From: Aquimarina aggregata
GTDB lineage: Bacteria > Bacteroidota > Bacteroidia > Flavobacteriales > Flavobacteriaceae
Reading direction: 5' to 3'
Assembly: GCF_001632745.1 (NCBI RefSeq)
Contig: NZ_LQRT01000003.1
Span: 1 to 64,000 of the forward strand
Length of the DNA: 64,000 nucleotides
Shown: positions 8,920 through 16,940 of the stretch, one piece after another
How positions within the stretch are numbered: the stretch's first letter is position 1
Layout: the number at the start of each line of letters is the position of its first letter
The notes under the pieces: generated by a model
Told to the model about the DNA's origin: nothing
What the model saw: only the letters and a program-made list of their open reading frames with translations
The model's database searches: none
Position numbers and translations under genes: made by a program

Positions 8920-11721
8920 ATGTATAACGCTTTTATTTCGTACTCTCATGCTGCTGATGGCATGTTGGCTCCTGCTCTTCAAACTGCTCTAGAAAAATTT
9001 GCAAAGCCATGGTATAAAGTTAGAAACCTAAATATATTTAGAGATACGACTAGTTTATCAGTTTCTCCCCATTTGTGGTCGAATATTCAAAAAGCATTAG
9101 ATAAATCTGAGTTCCTTATATATATGGCTTCTCCTCTATCTGAGAACTCAAAATGGGTTAACAAAGAGGTAGACTATTGGTTGGCTCATAAATCACTAGA
9201 CACCTTATTAATTGTTTTAACAGAGGGAGATATTTTTTGGGACGATGAGAACCATACTTTTTCAGATCCAAAAAACAACTCACTTCCTGATGCTCTAGAT
9301 AGAGCATTTTCTCAAGAACCATTTTTTATAGATTTACGAACATCTAAGACACATGAAGATTTATCTTTGAACAATCCTATTTTCAAAAAAGAAGTTCTTA
9401 AAATTGCTGCACACTTGCACAAAAAAGAACCTAAAGATATGGCAAGTGCTGCTGTGTTAGCACATCGTAAAATGATCTGGATTAGAAATGGTGCTATAAG
9501 TGTATTATTAATACTTGCAATTTTATCAATTTCGCTAGGATTACGTGCAACAAAAAATGCAGAAGCAGCCATTAACAACGCCAAAAAAGCAGAAATAAAT
9601 AGATTAAAAGCCGATAGTACTGCTCTTGAAGCTTCAAAACAAAGAGATAATGCTATAAAAGCTAGAAAAGAAGCCGAGTATAACGCTACTCTTGCAAAAT
9701 TACAAAAAGATACTGCCCAGATAGAAAGAGATAATGCTTTAAAACAAAAAAGTATTGCAATAACAGAACGCAATCGTGCATTAGGTAATTATCTTATCAT
9801 GGAAGCAAATAAACAAAGCCTCTATAACCCCACATTAGGTTTACAATTGGCAGATGCGGCCCTAGATAAATTACCTTTTAACCAAGAAATTAATACCGAT
9901 AGGATCAAGATTTATAAGGAAAATGTCTTTTATAAGAATATTGGAAAATTTGAAAAAGGGATCTACAGTGCTGTATTTTCACCAGATGGAAAAACTATTA
10001 TTACAGGTTCTGAAAATAGTATCATAAAACTGTGGGATTTAAAAGGAAATCTTATTAAAGAATTCAAAGGACACTCTGATGTTGTTTCTGCTATCAAATT
10101 TTCCCCCGATGGAAAAACTTTTATGACTGGATCAGAAGATGAAACAGCTATTTTATGGGATCTCAAAGGAAATATCATTCAAAAATTTATAGGGCATACA
10201 GCAAGAATAATCTCAATTTCTTTTTCGCCAGATGGAAATAAAGTAATTACTGGTTCCTGGGATAAAACTGTTCGGTTATGGGATATCAAAGGTAATCTCC
10301 TAAAAGAATTCGAAGACCATCCCCAATATCTTTCTTCTGCGGTTTTCTCTCCAGAAGGAAATACGATACTTACGGGTTGTGGTGATAAAGTAGCCCGGCT
10401 ATGGGATTTAAAAGGAAATCTTATTAAAGAATTTATAGGGCATACTAGTGATGTAACTTCGGTTGTCTTTTCTCCCGATGGCCAAACGATTCTTACTGGA
10501 TCAGGAGATAATACAGCACGTTTATGGAGTTTAAATGGGAAACTTATTCAACAGTTTAAGGGGCATTCTAAAACCATTACTTCTGTTTCCTTTTCTAATG
10601 ATGGAAACATTATCCTGACCACTTCTATGGATTCAACTGCTCGTATCTGGAATCTAAAAGGAAAATCTCTTTATCACCTTAAAGGACATTCTGATCTTAT
10701 TTTTTCGGCAAACTTTTCACCTGATGATAAAACTGTAGTAACAAGTTCTCTTGATAAAACTGTTCGGTTATGGGAGTTAAAAGGAAAATTAATTAAAAAA
10801 TTCAAAGCGCACAATTATATCGTGCAATCCGTTTCGTTTTCTCCTGACGGAAGTAAAATAGTTACAGGTTCTGCAGATAAAAAAATACGCCTATGGGACA
10901 AAGAAGGAAGTTTTATACAAGAATTTAAAGCACATGATGAAGCTGTTTTTACAGTTTCTTTCTCTCCAAATGGAAAAACTATACTAACCGGATCTGCAGA
11001 TGATACTGCCTTTTTGATTGATCTAAAAGGAACTATTTTACAAAAATTCATAGGACATAACGGTAATATATTCAGTACTTCATTTTCTCCAGATGGTCAA
11101 AAAACACTTACAAGTTCTCAGGACAAAACCGCACGACTATGGGATTTAAAAGGAAACCTTATTCAAGAATTCAAAGGACATATTAAAGGAGTCTCATATG
11201 TTATTTTTTCTCCAAATGGAAATACAATACTTACAGGATCAGATGACAAGACAGCTATATTATGGGATGTACGAGGAAACATCATCCAAAAATTCAAAGG
11301 ACACTCAAAAAGTATCTATTCTGGTGCGTTTTCTCCTAATGGAAAAACAATTGTAACGGGTTCTTTAGATAATACTGCCCGTTTATGGAATCTAAAAGGA
11401 CAACTTATTCAGGAATTTAAAGGCCATTCTGAAGGAATTACTTCTATAGCATTTTCACCAGATGGCACTATGATACTTACTGGATCATTAGATAAAACTG
11501 TACGTCTTTGGGATTTATCTGGCAATATTATACACATTTTTAAAGACTCTATCTATGGTATTGATGCTGTAAATTTCTCTCCAGATGGAAATACTATCAT
11601 AACAGGTTCTTGGAATGGTAGTATTCATATATGGTCTGCACCTATATCGATATCTAGTTTTTTAAAAAGCAATAAAATTCAACCATTACACAGTTCTCAA
11701 AAAGAGAAATTTGGAATTTAG
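8920..11721 (+). CDS. TIR domain - membrane helix - coiled coil - 14 WD40 repeats protein
   Basis: 933 residues. Residues 1-165 form a TIR domain (NAFISYSHAADG at the start, then FRDTTSLSVSP). Glu83 lies in SKWVNKEV, matching the S-x-W-x-x-x-E helix that carries the catalytic Glu of NAD-cleaving TIRs. A single membrane helix spans about 190-209, followed by an Ala/Lys-rich coiled coil (about 211-290) and a linker. From about 343 to the end are 14 consecutive 41-residue WD40 repeats (FSPDGKTILTGSxDKTxRLWDLKGN type), enough for two seven-bladed propellers. It resembles an NTPase-less variant of TIR/STAND receptors: WD40 senses, TIR signals or depletes NAD. No partner effector or known defence gene is adjacent. 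Function is inferred; the architecture is seen directly. Confidence 0.95.
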   Translation: MYNAFISYSHAADGMLAPALQTALEKFAKPWYKVRNLNIFRDTTSLSVSPHLWSNIQKALDKSEFLIYMASPLSENSKWVNKEVDYWLAHKSLDTLLIVLTEGDIFWDDENHTFSDPKNNSLPDALDRAFSQEPFFIDLRTSKTHEDLSLNNPIFKKEVLKIAAHLHKKEPKDMASAAVLAHRKMIWIRNGAISVLLILAILSISLGLRATKNAEAAINNAKKAEINRLKADSTALEASKQRDNAIKARKEAEYNATLAKLQKDTAQIERDNALKQKSIAITERNRALGNYLIMEANKQSLYNPTLGLQLADAALDKLPFNQEINTDRIKIYKENVFYKNIGKFEKGIYSAVFSPDGKTIITGSENSIIKLWDLKGNLIKEFKGHSDVVSAIKFSPDGKTFMTGSEDETAILWDLKGNIIQKFIGHTARIISISFSPDGNKVITGSWDKTVRLWDIKGNLLKEFEDHPQYLSSAVFSPEGNTILTGCGDKVARLWDLKGNLIKEFIGHTSDVTSVVFSPDGQTILTGSGDNTARLWSLNGKLIQQFKGHSKTITSVSFSNDGNIILTTSMDSTARIWNLKGKSLYHLKGHSDLIFSANFSPDDKTVVTSSLDKTVRLWELKGKLIKKFKAHNYIVQSVSFSPDGSKIVTGSADKKIRLWDKEGSFIQEFKAHDEAVFTVSFSPNGKTILTGSADDTAFLIDLKGTILQKFIGHNGNIFSTSFSPDGQKTLTSSQDKTARLWDLKGNLIQEFKGHIKGVSYVIFSPNGNTILTGSDDKTAILWDVRGNIIQKFKGHSKSIYSGAFSPNGKTIVTGSLDNTARLWNLKGQLIQEFKGHSEGITSIAFSPDGTMILTGSLDKTVRLWDLSGNIIHIFKDSIYGIDAVNFSPDGNTIITGSWNGSIHIWSAPISISSFLKSNKIQPLHSSQKEKFGI

Positions 11722-11730
11722 TAAACTACC

Positions 11731-11752
11731 TCGGGGCAAACCCGCGGGGCAT
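11731..11752. repeat. Short GC-rich hairpin repeat, copy 1
   Basis: A 22-base GC-rich segment, TCGGGGCAAACCCGCGGGGC followed by AT, in strongly AT-rich surroundings, 10 bases after the stop of the TIR-WD40 gene. CGGG can pair with CCCG over a CAAA-type loop. It is nearly identical to copy 2 at 11775. Together they could form a bidirectional terminator between convergent genes or a dispersed REP-like element. Confidence 0.65.
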
Positions 11753-11774
11753 CGGTTTGAAAATAATTTTAATT

Positions 11775-11795
11775 TCGGGGCAAGCCTCGGAGCAT
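11775..11795. repeat. Short GC-rich hairpin repeat, copy 2
   Basis: A 21-base segment starting TCGGGGCAAGCCTCGGAGCA, a diverged direct copy of the element at 11731, 44 bases downstream of it. CGGGG pairs with CCTCG (one G-T pair) around a CAAG loop. The base changes between copies keep the stem-loop shape, which suggests selection on structure rather than sequence. Confidence 0.65.
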
Positions 11796-11839
11796 TTAAA
11801 TCTCGATTATCGAATAAACCTTGTTTTCTGAATTAAATC

Positions 11840-12727
11840 CTAAGCAATTTTCGCAGGTAAAGAAACCTGAACATGATCCATATATTTTTGACGATATCGA
11901 TTAGGAGTTTCGTCAATATTTCTTTTAAAAAGTCGATTAAAAAGTGAAACACTATTAAAACCACAATCAAAAGCTATTGTTGTTATTGTAGCATCAGTAT
12001 TGACTAATAGATTACATGCATTTTGTATTCTAATTTCTGTTAGTACTTGCTTGAATGTTTTTCCCGTGCTTTTTACAAAAAAACGGCAAAAAGAACTTTC
12101 TGTCATACCAATTTTTTGAGCTACTTCTCTTGTTGATATACTAGCATGATATCTGTCTTGAATAATTTCATAAACTTCTCTTATTCTACCAATATTTACA
12201 ACAGACAGTGATAGATATTGTCGAGCGTCTAAACTTTGACAAGAAACCTTAGTAAATAATTGTAAAACTTTAAAAAGTTTAAATAGTCTTTCTAGAGGGG
12301 GTAATCCTATCATTTGTTTTATTTCTTCTCCCACTAAGTGCTTATCAACTCCTTTAACACTTAAACCTGCACTTGCCATAGTTAAAAGTCTATCCACTCC
12401 TTCAAATTCTACAAAATATTTACTAGCCTCAATAATATCTTCACCCTTAAACTGAATTACGTACTCCTCATAATTCTCAGATTCAAAACCTACATTAAAA
12501 CAATTATGTGGTATGTTAGGTCCTAATAAAACTAAATCTCCATCATTAAATTGACTGATTCTAGTACCAATAAATCGTTTTCCTTTACCAGTTGGTACAT
12601 ATACAATTTCAAACTCTGGATGAAAATGCCATCTCCCCCCGTAAGGCATATAAGGAGGTTTAAAATAAAACGCTTTAAAAGATGAACCAGATTGAGATAT
12701 TACTTTTTCAAACGAAGCTTTTTGCAT
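11840..12727 (-). CDS. AraC-family transcriptional regulator with cupin sensor domain
   Basis: 295 residues. The N-terminal half is a cupin sugar-sensing domain (GRWHFHPEFEIVYVPTGKG, then LLGPNIPHN). The C-terminal 100 residues carry two AraC helix-turn-helix motifs (STREVAQKIGMTESSFCRFF and TTIAFDCGFNSVSLFNRLFK). It lies divergently from the 13.0-21.3 kb sugar-oxidation cluster and is the obvious candidate regulator. AraC proteins usually bind direct repeats, and the intergenic region holds a 12-base direct repeat (see that entry). Confidence 0.92.
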   Translation of the reverse strand: MQKASFEKVISQSGSSFKAFYFKPPYMPYGGRWHFHPEFEIVYVPTGKGKRFIGTRISQFNDGDLVLLGPNIPHNCFNVGFESENYEEYVIQFKGEDIIEASKYFVEFEGVDRLLTMASAGLSVKGVDKHLVGEEIKQMIGLPPLERLFKLFKVLQLFTKVSCQSLDARQYLSLSVVNIGRIREVYEIIQDRYHASISTREVAQKIGMTESSFCRFFVKSTGKTFKQVLTEIRIQNACNLLVNTDATITTIAFDCGFNSVSLFNRLFKRNIDETPNRYRQKYMDHVQVSLPAKIA

Positions 12728-13042
12728 ACTTTAAATTATCTATCTAAAAACAACTTAATGACAATTTAATGCAAAAAATAGCATAATAAGTTAAAAAGAA
12801 TATAAAATCTTAACAATAGATTTGAGAAATACAAATTACTCTATTTTCACATGTATAACCTTTTAATACTGAAATTAAAGTAGGTTCTTACAAAAATCAA
12901 AACATAACAAAATATGTACAACGTCATAAAATCGTTAATTATAATGTTAAAACGTAAGTGATATCACTATATTTAATACTGAATTTCTATAATTTTATAG
13001 AATAGTTATTTGATCATCGTCACGATTTACACCATCATAAAA
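12728..13042. promoter_or_regulatory. Divergent control region between the AraC regulator and the sugar-oxidation cluster
   Basis: 315 AT-rich bases without a convincing ORF. It holds a 12-base direct repeat (12862 and 12972), a 10-base palindrome GTGATATCAC at 12958-12967, and an inverted repeat TTCTATAA/TTATAGAA at 12985-13002, about 40 bases before the ATG of the cytochrome c gene. These are candidate operators. No consensus TAnnTTTG box is evident. Confidence 0.5.
12862..12983 (+). repeat. 12-base direct repeat TTTAATACTGAA (two copies), candidate AraC operator
   Basis: TTTAATACTGAA occurs at 12862-12873 and again at 12972-12983 in the same orientation, 110 bases apart, close to a whole or half number of helical turns. 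Both copies are continued by A/T-TT. Placement in the divergent region next to an AraC gene fits two half-sites for looping or for occupying both promoters. Confidence 0.4.
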
Positions 13043-13546
13043 ATGAATAAACACATCAAATCATCAATACTAATTATTAGTTGTTTTGCTTGCTTCATAC
13101 TTGCAAGCTGTTCAAAAGAAAAAAAAGCCAATAAAGAATCTATTACCATTGGCACAAAAAAAGATAAAAAGAGTGTCCAAACTACAGAAAATTCTGAAGT
13201 ACCAGTTATGTTAGATAATAAAGGGATTGGACCTATAAAATCAATAACTTTTTCGAATCAAATAGATCAAGCTCTCGCCAACACAGGAGAACAACTTTTT
13301 AAATCTAAATGTGTTGCTTGTCATAAAGTTGATAAAAAATTCATTGGTCCACCTATGATTGGAATTTATAAGAAACGTAGTCCAGAGTGGGTTATGAATA
13401 TGATAATGAATCCTGATGAAATGTTAAAAAAAGATCCAGTAGCCAAAGCTTTGTTCGAAGAATACAATAAAACGATCATGATCAATCAAAATATCCCCGA
13501 AAATGAAGCTCGAGCTATGGCAGAATGGTTTAGAACTTTAGAATAA
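13043..13546 (+). CDS. Lipoprotein c-type cytochrome (electron acceptor of the GMC dehydrogenase)
   Basis: I place the start at ATG 13043, which gives MNKHIKSS plus a lipoprotein signal ending at LASC; the frame runs back to a TTG at 13010, but that would put 11 extra residues before the signal. After a Lys-rich linker comes one haem c domain with CVACHK (C-x-x-C-H) and a distal Met probably in PPMIGIY or the NMIMNPDEM stretch. About 167 residues. First gene of the cluster, 24 bases before the GMC oxidoreductase, so it most likely takes electrons from that flavoprotein in the periplasm and passes them to the respiratory chain. Confidence 0.92.
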   Translation: MNKHIKSSILIISCFACFILASCSKEKKANKESITIGTKKDKKSVQTTENSEVPVMLDNKGIGPIKSITFSNQIDQALANTGEQLFKSKCVACHKVDKKFIGPPMIGIYKKRSPEWVMNMIMNPDEMLKKDPVAKALFEEYNKTIMINQNIPENEARAMAEWFRTLE

Positions 13547-13570
13547 TCGCTTAAAAATAGTCAGTTTTAT

Positions 13571-15262
13571 ATGAAAAATGAACCACAATATGATGCAATA
13601 GTTGTAGGAACGGGAATTAGTGGTGGCTGGGCCGCCAAAGAACTCTGTGAACAAGGACTAAAAACATTAGTCTTGGAACGAGGACGTATGGTACGCCATA
13701 TCGAAGATTATACTACTATGAATGATGACCCATGGGATTCAGATTTTAAAGGTAGACCCACTAGAGAGGATGTTGCCCAGCAGGAAAAACAACATCGAAC
13801 CGGCTATGTTACTGCAAAAGAACATCGCCACTTTTTTGTAAACGATCTTAAACACCCATATAATGAAACAAAACGTTTTGACTGGATTCGCGGATATCAT
13901 GTAGGTGGAAGATCATTAATGTGGGGGCGACAAAGTTATCGCTTATGTGATTTTGATTTTGAAGCCAATAAAAAAGAAGGAATTGCTGTAGATTGGCCTG
14001 TACGCTATAAAGATATTGCTCCTTGGTATGATAAAGTTGAAGAATTTATTGGAGTAAGTGGCGAGAAACTAGGGCTAGATCAGTTACCAGATGGTAAATT
14101 TCTTCCTCCTATGGAGTTAAATTGTGTTGAAGACCATTTAAAATCTAATATTTCAGAAAATTACGACGATAGATTATTAACTATTGGAAGAACGGCTCAT
14201 ATTACAGGTACTAAAACCTTTGAGGGGCGTATGAATTGCCAATATCGAAATCGTTGTATGCGTGGTTGTCCCTTTGGTGCATATTTTAGTAGTAACTCTT
14301 CTACGCTACCTGCCGCAGAGAGAACTGGTAATATGACATTGCGTCCAAACTCGATTGTACATCAAGTTATGTATGATGACAAGACTGGTAAAGCTACTGG
14401 CGTTAAAGTTATAGATGCTGAGACTAAAGAAACTATGGAATATACTGCTAAAGTGATTTTTTTATGCGCTTCAGCAATTGCTTCGGCTAGTATTCTAATG
14501 CAATCAAAATCAGAAAGGTTTCCTAATGGATTAGGAAATGATTCTGGAGAACTAGGCCACAATATCATGGATCATCACTTTACTGCCGGTGCTTTTGGCA
14601 CTTACAATGGTTTTGAAGATAAATACTACAAAGGTCGAAGACCCAACGGAATCTATATTCCTCGTTTCAGAAACCTTGGCGGAGATACTGATCAAAAAAC
14701 ATTTAAACGTGGTTATGGATATCAAGGAGGTGCCAGTAGAAGTGATTGGAGAGAAACAATTGCCGAATTAGGTTATGGTACGGAGCTTAAAGAAAATATA
14801 CTAAAACCCGGTAAATGGAGAATTGGATTAATGGGCTTTGGAGAATGCCTACCCTATCATGAAAATAAAATGACTTTGGATTATGACAAATTAGATGAAT
14901 GGGGGCTGCCAACCATTACATTTGATGCTGAGTTTAAAGAAAATGAACTCGAAATGCGCAAAGATATGGTATCGCAAGCAATGGAAATGCTAACAAAAGC
15001 TGGTTTTACTGATGTAGAACCTTGGGATGTTATCGGTGCACCAGGATTAGGAATCCACGAAATGGGTACGGCCAGAATGGGTAGAGATCCTAAAACTTCT
15101 GTACTTAATAAACATAATCAAATCCATGCTGTCCCAAATGTTTATGTTACCGATGGCGCTTTTATGACCTCTGCAAGCTGTGTAAATCCTTCATTAGGAT
15201 ATATGGCTTTTAGTGCAAGAGCTGCGAACCATGCAGCACAACAAATTAAAAAAAACGCTTAA
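13571..15262 (+). CDS. GMC oxidoreductase, probable sugar/glycoside 3-dehydrogenase catalytic subunit
   Basis: 563 residues. It has the FAD-binding GTGISGG loop (13-19) and the ERG strand end (36-38). The glucose-methanol-choline C-terminal catalytic pair is His496 (HEMGTARMG) and Asn539 (CVNPSLGY). Cys223, Cys229 and Cys233 (CQYRNRCMRGCP) recall the cysteine cluster that binds Fe-S in FAD-dependent glucose dehydrogenase alpha subunits. No signal peptide: such subunits are co-exported with the Tat-bearing small subunit, which is encoded 6 bases downstream. With cytochrome c upstream this gives the heterotrimer known for membrane FAD-glucose dehydrogenase and glucoside 3-dehydrogenase. The 3-keto role is inferred from the downstream DUF1080, Gfo/Idh and isomerase genes. 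Confidence 0.93.
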   Translation: MKNEPQYDAIVVGTGISGGWAAKELCEQGLKTLVLERGRMVRHIEDYTTMNDDPWDSDFKGRPTREDVAQQEKQHRTGYVTAKEHRHFFVNDLKHPYNETKRFDWIRGYHVGGRSLMWGRQSYRLCDFDFEANKKEGIAVDWPVRYKDIAPWYDKVEEFIGVSGEKLGLDQLPDGKFLPPMELNCVEDHLKSNISENYDDRLLTIGRTAHITGTKTFEGRMNCQYRNRCMRGCPFGAYFSSNSSTLPAAERTGNMTLRPNSIVHQVMYDDKTGKATGVKVIDAETKETMEYTAKVIFLCASAIASASILMQSKSERFPNGLGNDSGELGHNIMDHHFTAGAFGTYNGFEDKYYKGRRPNGIYIPRFRNLGGDTDQKTFKRGYGYQGGASRSDWRETIAELGYGTELKENILKPGKWRIGLMGFGECLPYHENKMTLDYDKLDEWGLPTITFDAEFKENELEMRKDMVSQAMEMLTKAGFTDVEPWDVIGAPGLGIHEMGTARMGRDPKTSVLNKHNQIHAVPNVYVTDGAFMTSASCVNPSLGYMAFSARAANHAAQQIKKNA

Positions 15263-15268
15263 TTCTTT

Positions 15269-15910
15269 ATGATTATGAATAGAAGACAAGCCTTAAAAAA
15301 TATTGGACTATCTGCAGGATACATTGCGGCTACTCCAACATTGTTAAGTATTTTACAAAGTTGTACCAGTGAAATTAAGTTAAATTGGACACCTGAATTA
15401 CTTTCAGAAAACGAAGCCAAAATATTAGATCAAATTGTTGATCTAATCATTCCCGAAACAGATATTCCAGGAGCTAAATCTCTTAATGTTCCTATGTTTA
15501 TAGACAAGTTTATTAATAATGTCCCTAAACAAAAAGATAGTGAACGATTTAAAAAAAATGCAACATTACTAACAGAAGCTTTAGGTATTAATGAAGATAA
15601 GCCTGTTAAAAAAGTGAAAATCGAAGAATATGATGCCATATTAAACAAATACCTTAGATCTTCTAAAGAACAACAAGAAGCTTATCAAAAAGAAATGTGG
15701 GGAATAAAAACACCAGAAGACTTAGAAAAAGTCTCTAAAGATGCTCGTATTTTTTCTTATTTATCTTCAGTAAGAGACATGTCTATCTGGGGATTTAAAG
15801 CAAGTCAAGAAATTGGTGAAAATGTATTAGCGTATGCTCCTGTACCAGGAGGACAAGTAGGATGCGACTCCTTAGAAGAATTAACACAGGGTAAAGCCTG
15901 GTCACTATAA
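15269..15910 (+). CDS. Gluconate 2-dehydrogenase subunit 3 family protein (Tat-exported small subunit)
   Basis: 213 residues with a twin-arginine signal (NRRQALKNIGLSAGYIA), then a helical domain of the gluconate 2-dehydrogenase subunit 3 family (ILDQIVDLIIPETDIPGA at 51-68 is typical). Two ATGs, 15269 and 15275, are possible; the second gives the cleaner Tat leader. In related enzymes this gamma subunit is needed for Tat export and maturation of the GMC subunit. It follows the GMC gene by 6 bases, so the two are surely co-translated. Confidence 0.9.
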   Translation: MIMNRRQALKNIGLSAGYIAATPTLLSILQSCTSEIKLNWTPELLSENEAKILDQIVDLIIPETDIPGAKSLNVPMFIDKFINNVPKQKDSERFKKNATLLTEALGINEDKPVKKVKIEEYDAILNKYLRSSKEQQEAYQKEMWGIKTPEDLEKVSKDARIFSYLSSVRDMSIWGFKASQEIGENVLAYAPVPGGQVGCDSLEELTQGKAWSL

Positions 15911-15935
15911 ACATAGGAATAACAAAACAATAACC

Positions 15936-16934
15936 ATGCACAAAACCATCATAAATGGGCTTATATTACTAATGATTTTAGGCTCTTGCAAACAAAAACC
16001 CAAAGAAATAATCGAAGTTGAAAATACCGATAAAGAACCTGTAACAGAAGTTTCGAAAACAATAGCTAAACCTTTTTTTAAACTATCCTTAGCACAATGG
16101 TCACTGCATAAAGCTATGCAGTCTGGAGAAATTGATCCTAAAGATTTTGCACAAAAAGCTAGTGAATTAGGTTTTGAAGGAGTTGAATATGTAAGTCAGT
16201 TATATGCAGAGGATCTCAAAAAAGATGCTGACCCTAAAAAAGCAATGCAACAATTACTAGAGGTCTTACTTGCAAAAAGTAAACAGTACAAAATGCAAAA
16301 TCTAATTATCATGGTAGATGGCGAAGGGGATCTTGCTGTACTAGATGAGAATGAACGAAATGAAGCTGTCGAAAAACATAAAAAATGGGTAGATGCCGCA
16401 CAGTTTTTAGGTTGCCATTCTATTAGAGTAAATTTATTTGGTACAAATGATCCGAACAAATGGGTAGATGTTGCTACAGACGGTCTAAGCAAACTATCAG
16501 ATTATGCAGCATCAAAAGATGTTAACGTAATTGTAGAAAACCATGGGTACCTTTCTTCCAATGCATCCTTATTAATTGAAGTCATGAAAAAAGTAAACAA
16601 ACCCAATTGTGGTACTTTACCCGATTTTGGAAACTTTTGTCTAAAACGTAAAGACGGAGTGCGATGGGGAGCTAGTTGTATCGAGGAATACCCTAAATAT
16701 AAAGGAGTAGCAGAAATGATGCCTTATGCAAAAGCCGTAAGTGCTAAATCTCATGATTTTGATGCCCAAGGTAATGAAACAAAAATAGACTATAAAAAAA
16801 TGCTCGACATTGTTAAAAAAGCAGGATATAAGGGTTTTATTGGTGTCGAATATGAAGGAGAGCAACTTGAAGAAATCAAAGGAATAATAGCTACTCGAGA
16901 TTTATTAATCAATGCCGCTAAACAACTTAACTAA
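15936..16934 (+). CDS. Exported lipoprotein TIM-barrel sugar isomerase/epimerase
   Basis: 332 residues. Lipoprotein signal ending at LGSC, acidic linker, then an AP-endonuclease-2-type TIM barrel (FKLSLAQWSLHKAMQSGE, VIVENHGYLSSN, GTLPDFGNF, HDFDAQGNE, GFIGVEYEGE). Glu, Asp, His and Glu metal ligands of the family are at the usual strand ends. Family members act as hydroxypyruvate or xylose-type isomerases and epimerases, and some handle 3-keto-sugars. The lipobox places this copy in the periplasm beside the dehydrogenase, unlike the second TIM barrel at 19387, which lacks a signal. Confidence 0.9.
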   Translation: MHKTIINGLILLMILGSCKQKPKEIIEVENTDKEPVTEVSKTIAKPFFKLSLAQWSLHKAMQSGEIDPKDFAQKASELGFEGVEYVSQLYAEDLKKDADPKKAMQQLLEVLLAKSKQYKMQNLIIMVDGEGDLAVLDENERNEAVEKHKKWVDAAQFLGCHSIRVNLFGTNDPNKWVDVATDGLSKLSDYAASKDVNVIVENHGYLSSNASLLIEVMKKVNKPNCGTLPDFGNFCLKRKDGVRWGASCIEEYPKYKGVAEMMPYAKAVSAKSHDFDAQGNETKIDYKKMLDIVKKAGYKGFIGVEYEGEQLEEIKGIIATRDLLINAAKQLN

Positions 16935-16940
16935 CCATTT

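Noticed and set aside
9312..9773. 153-residue minus-strand ORF inside the TIR-WD40 gene
   Set aside because: The Ala/Ser/Phe-rich sequence is the complement of the Lys/Ala-rich coiled coil; no independent signals.
9949..11640. 123-base tandem repeats that could be read as a CRISPR or satellite
   Set aside because: The periodicity is fully explained by 41-residue WD40 coding units; there are no spacers or cas genes.
8920..11721. A phage-defence island around the TIR protein
   Set aside because: Neighbours are an aminopeptidase, a membrane exporter, an AraC regulator and sugar genes; no other defence gene, integrase or tRNA is present, so only the single protein is reported.
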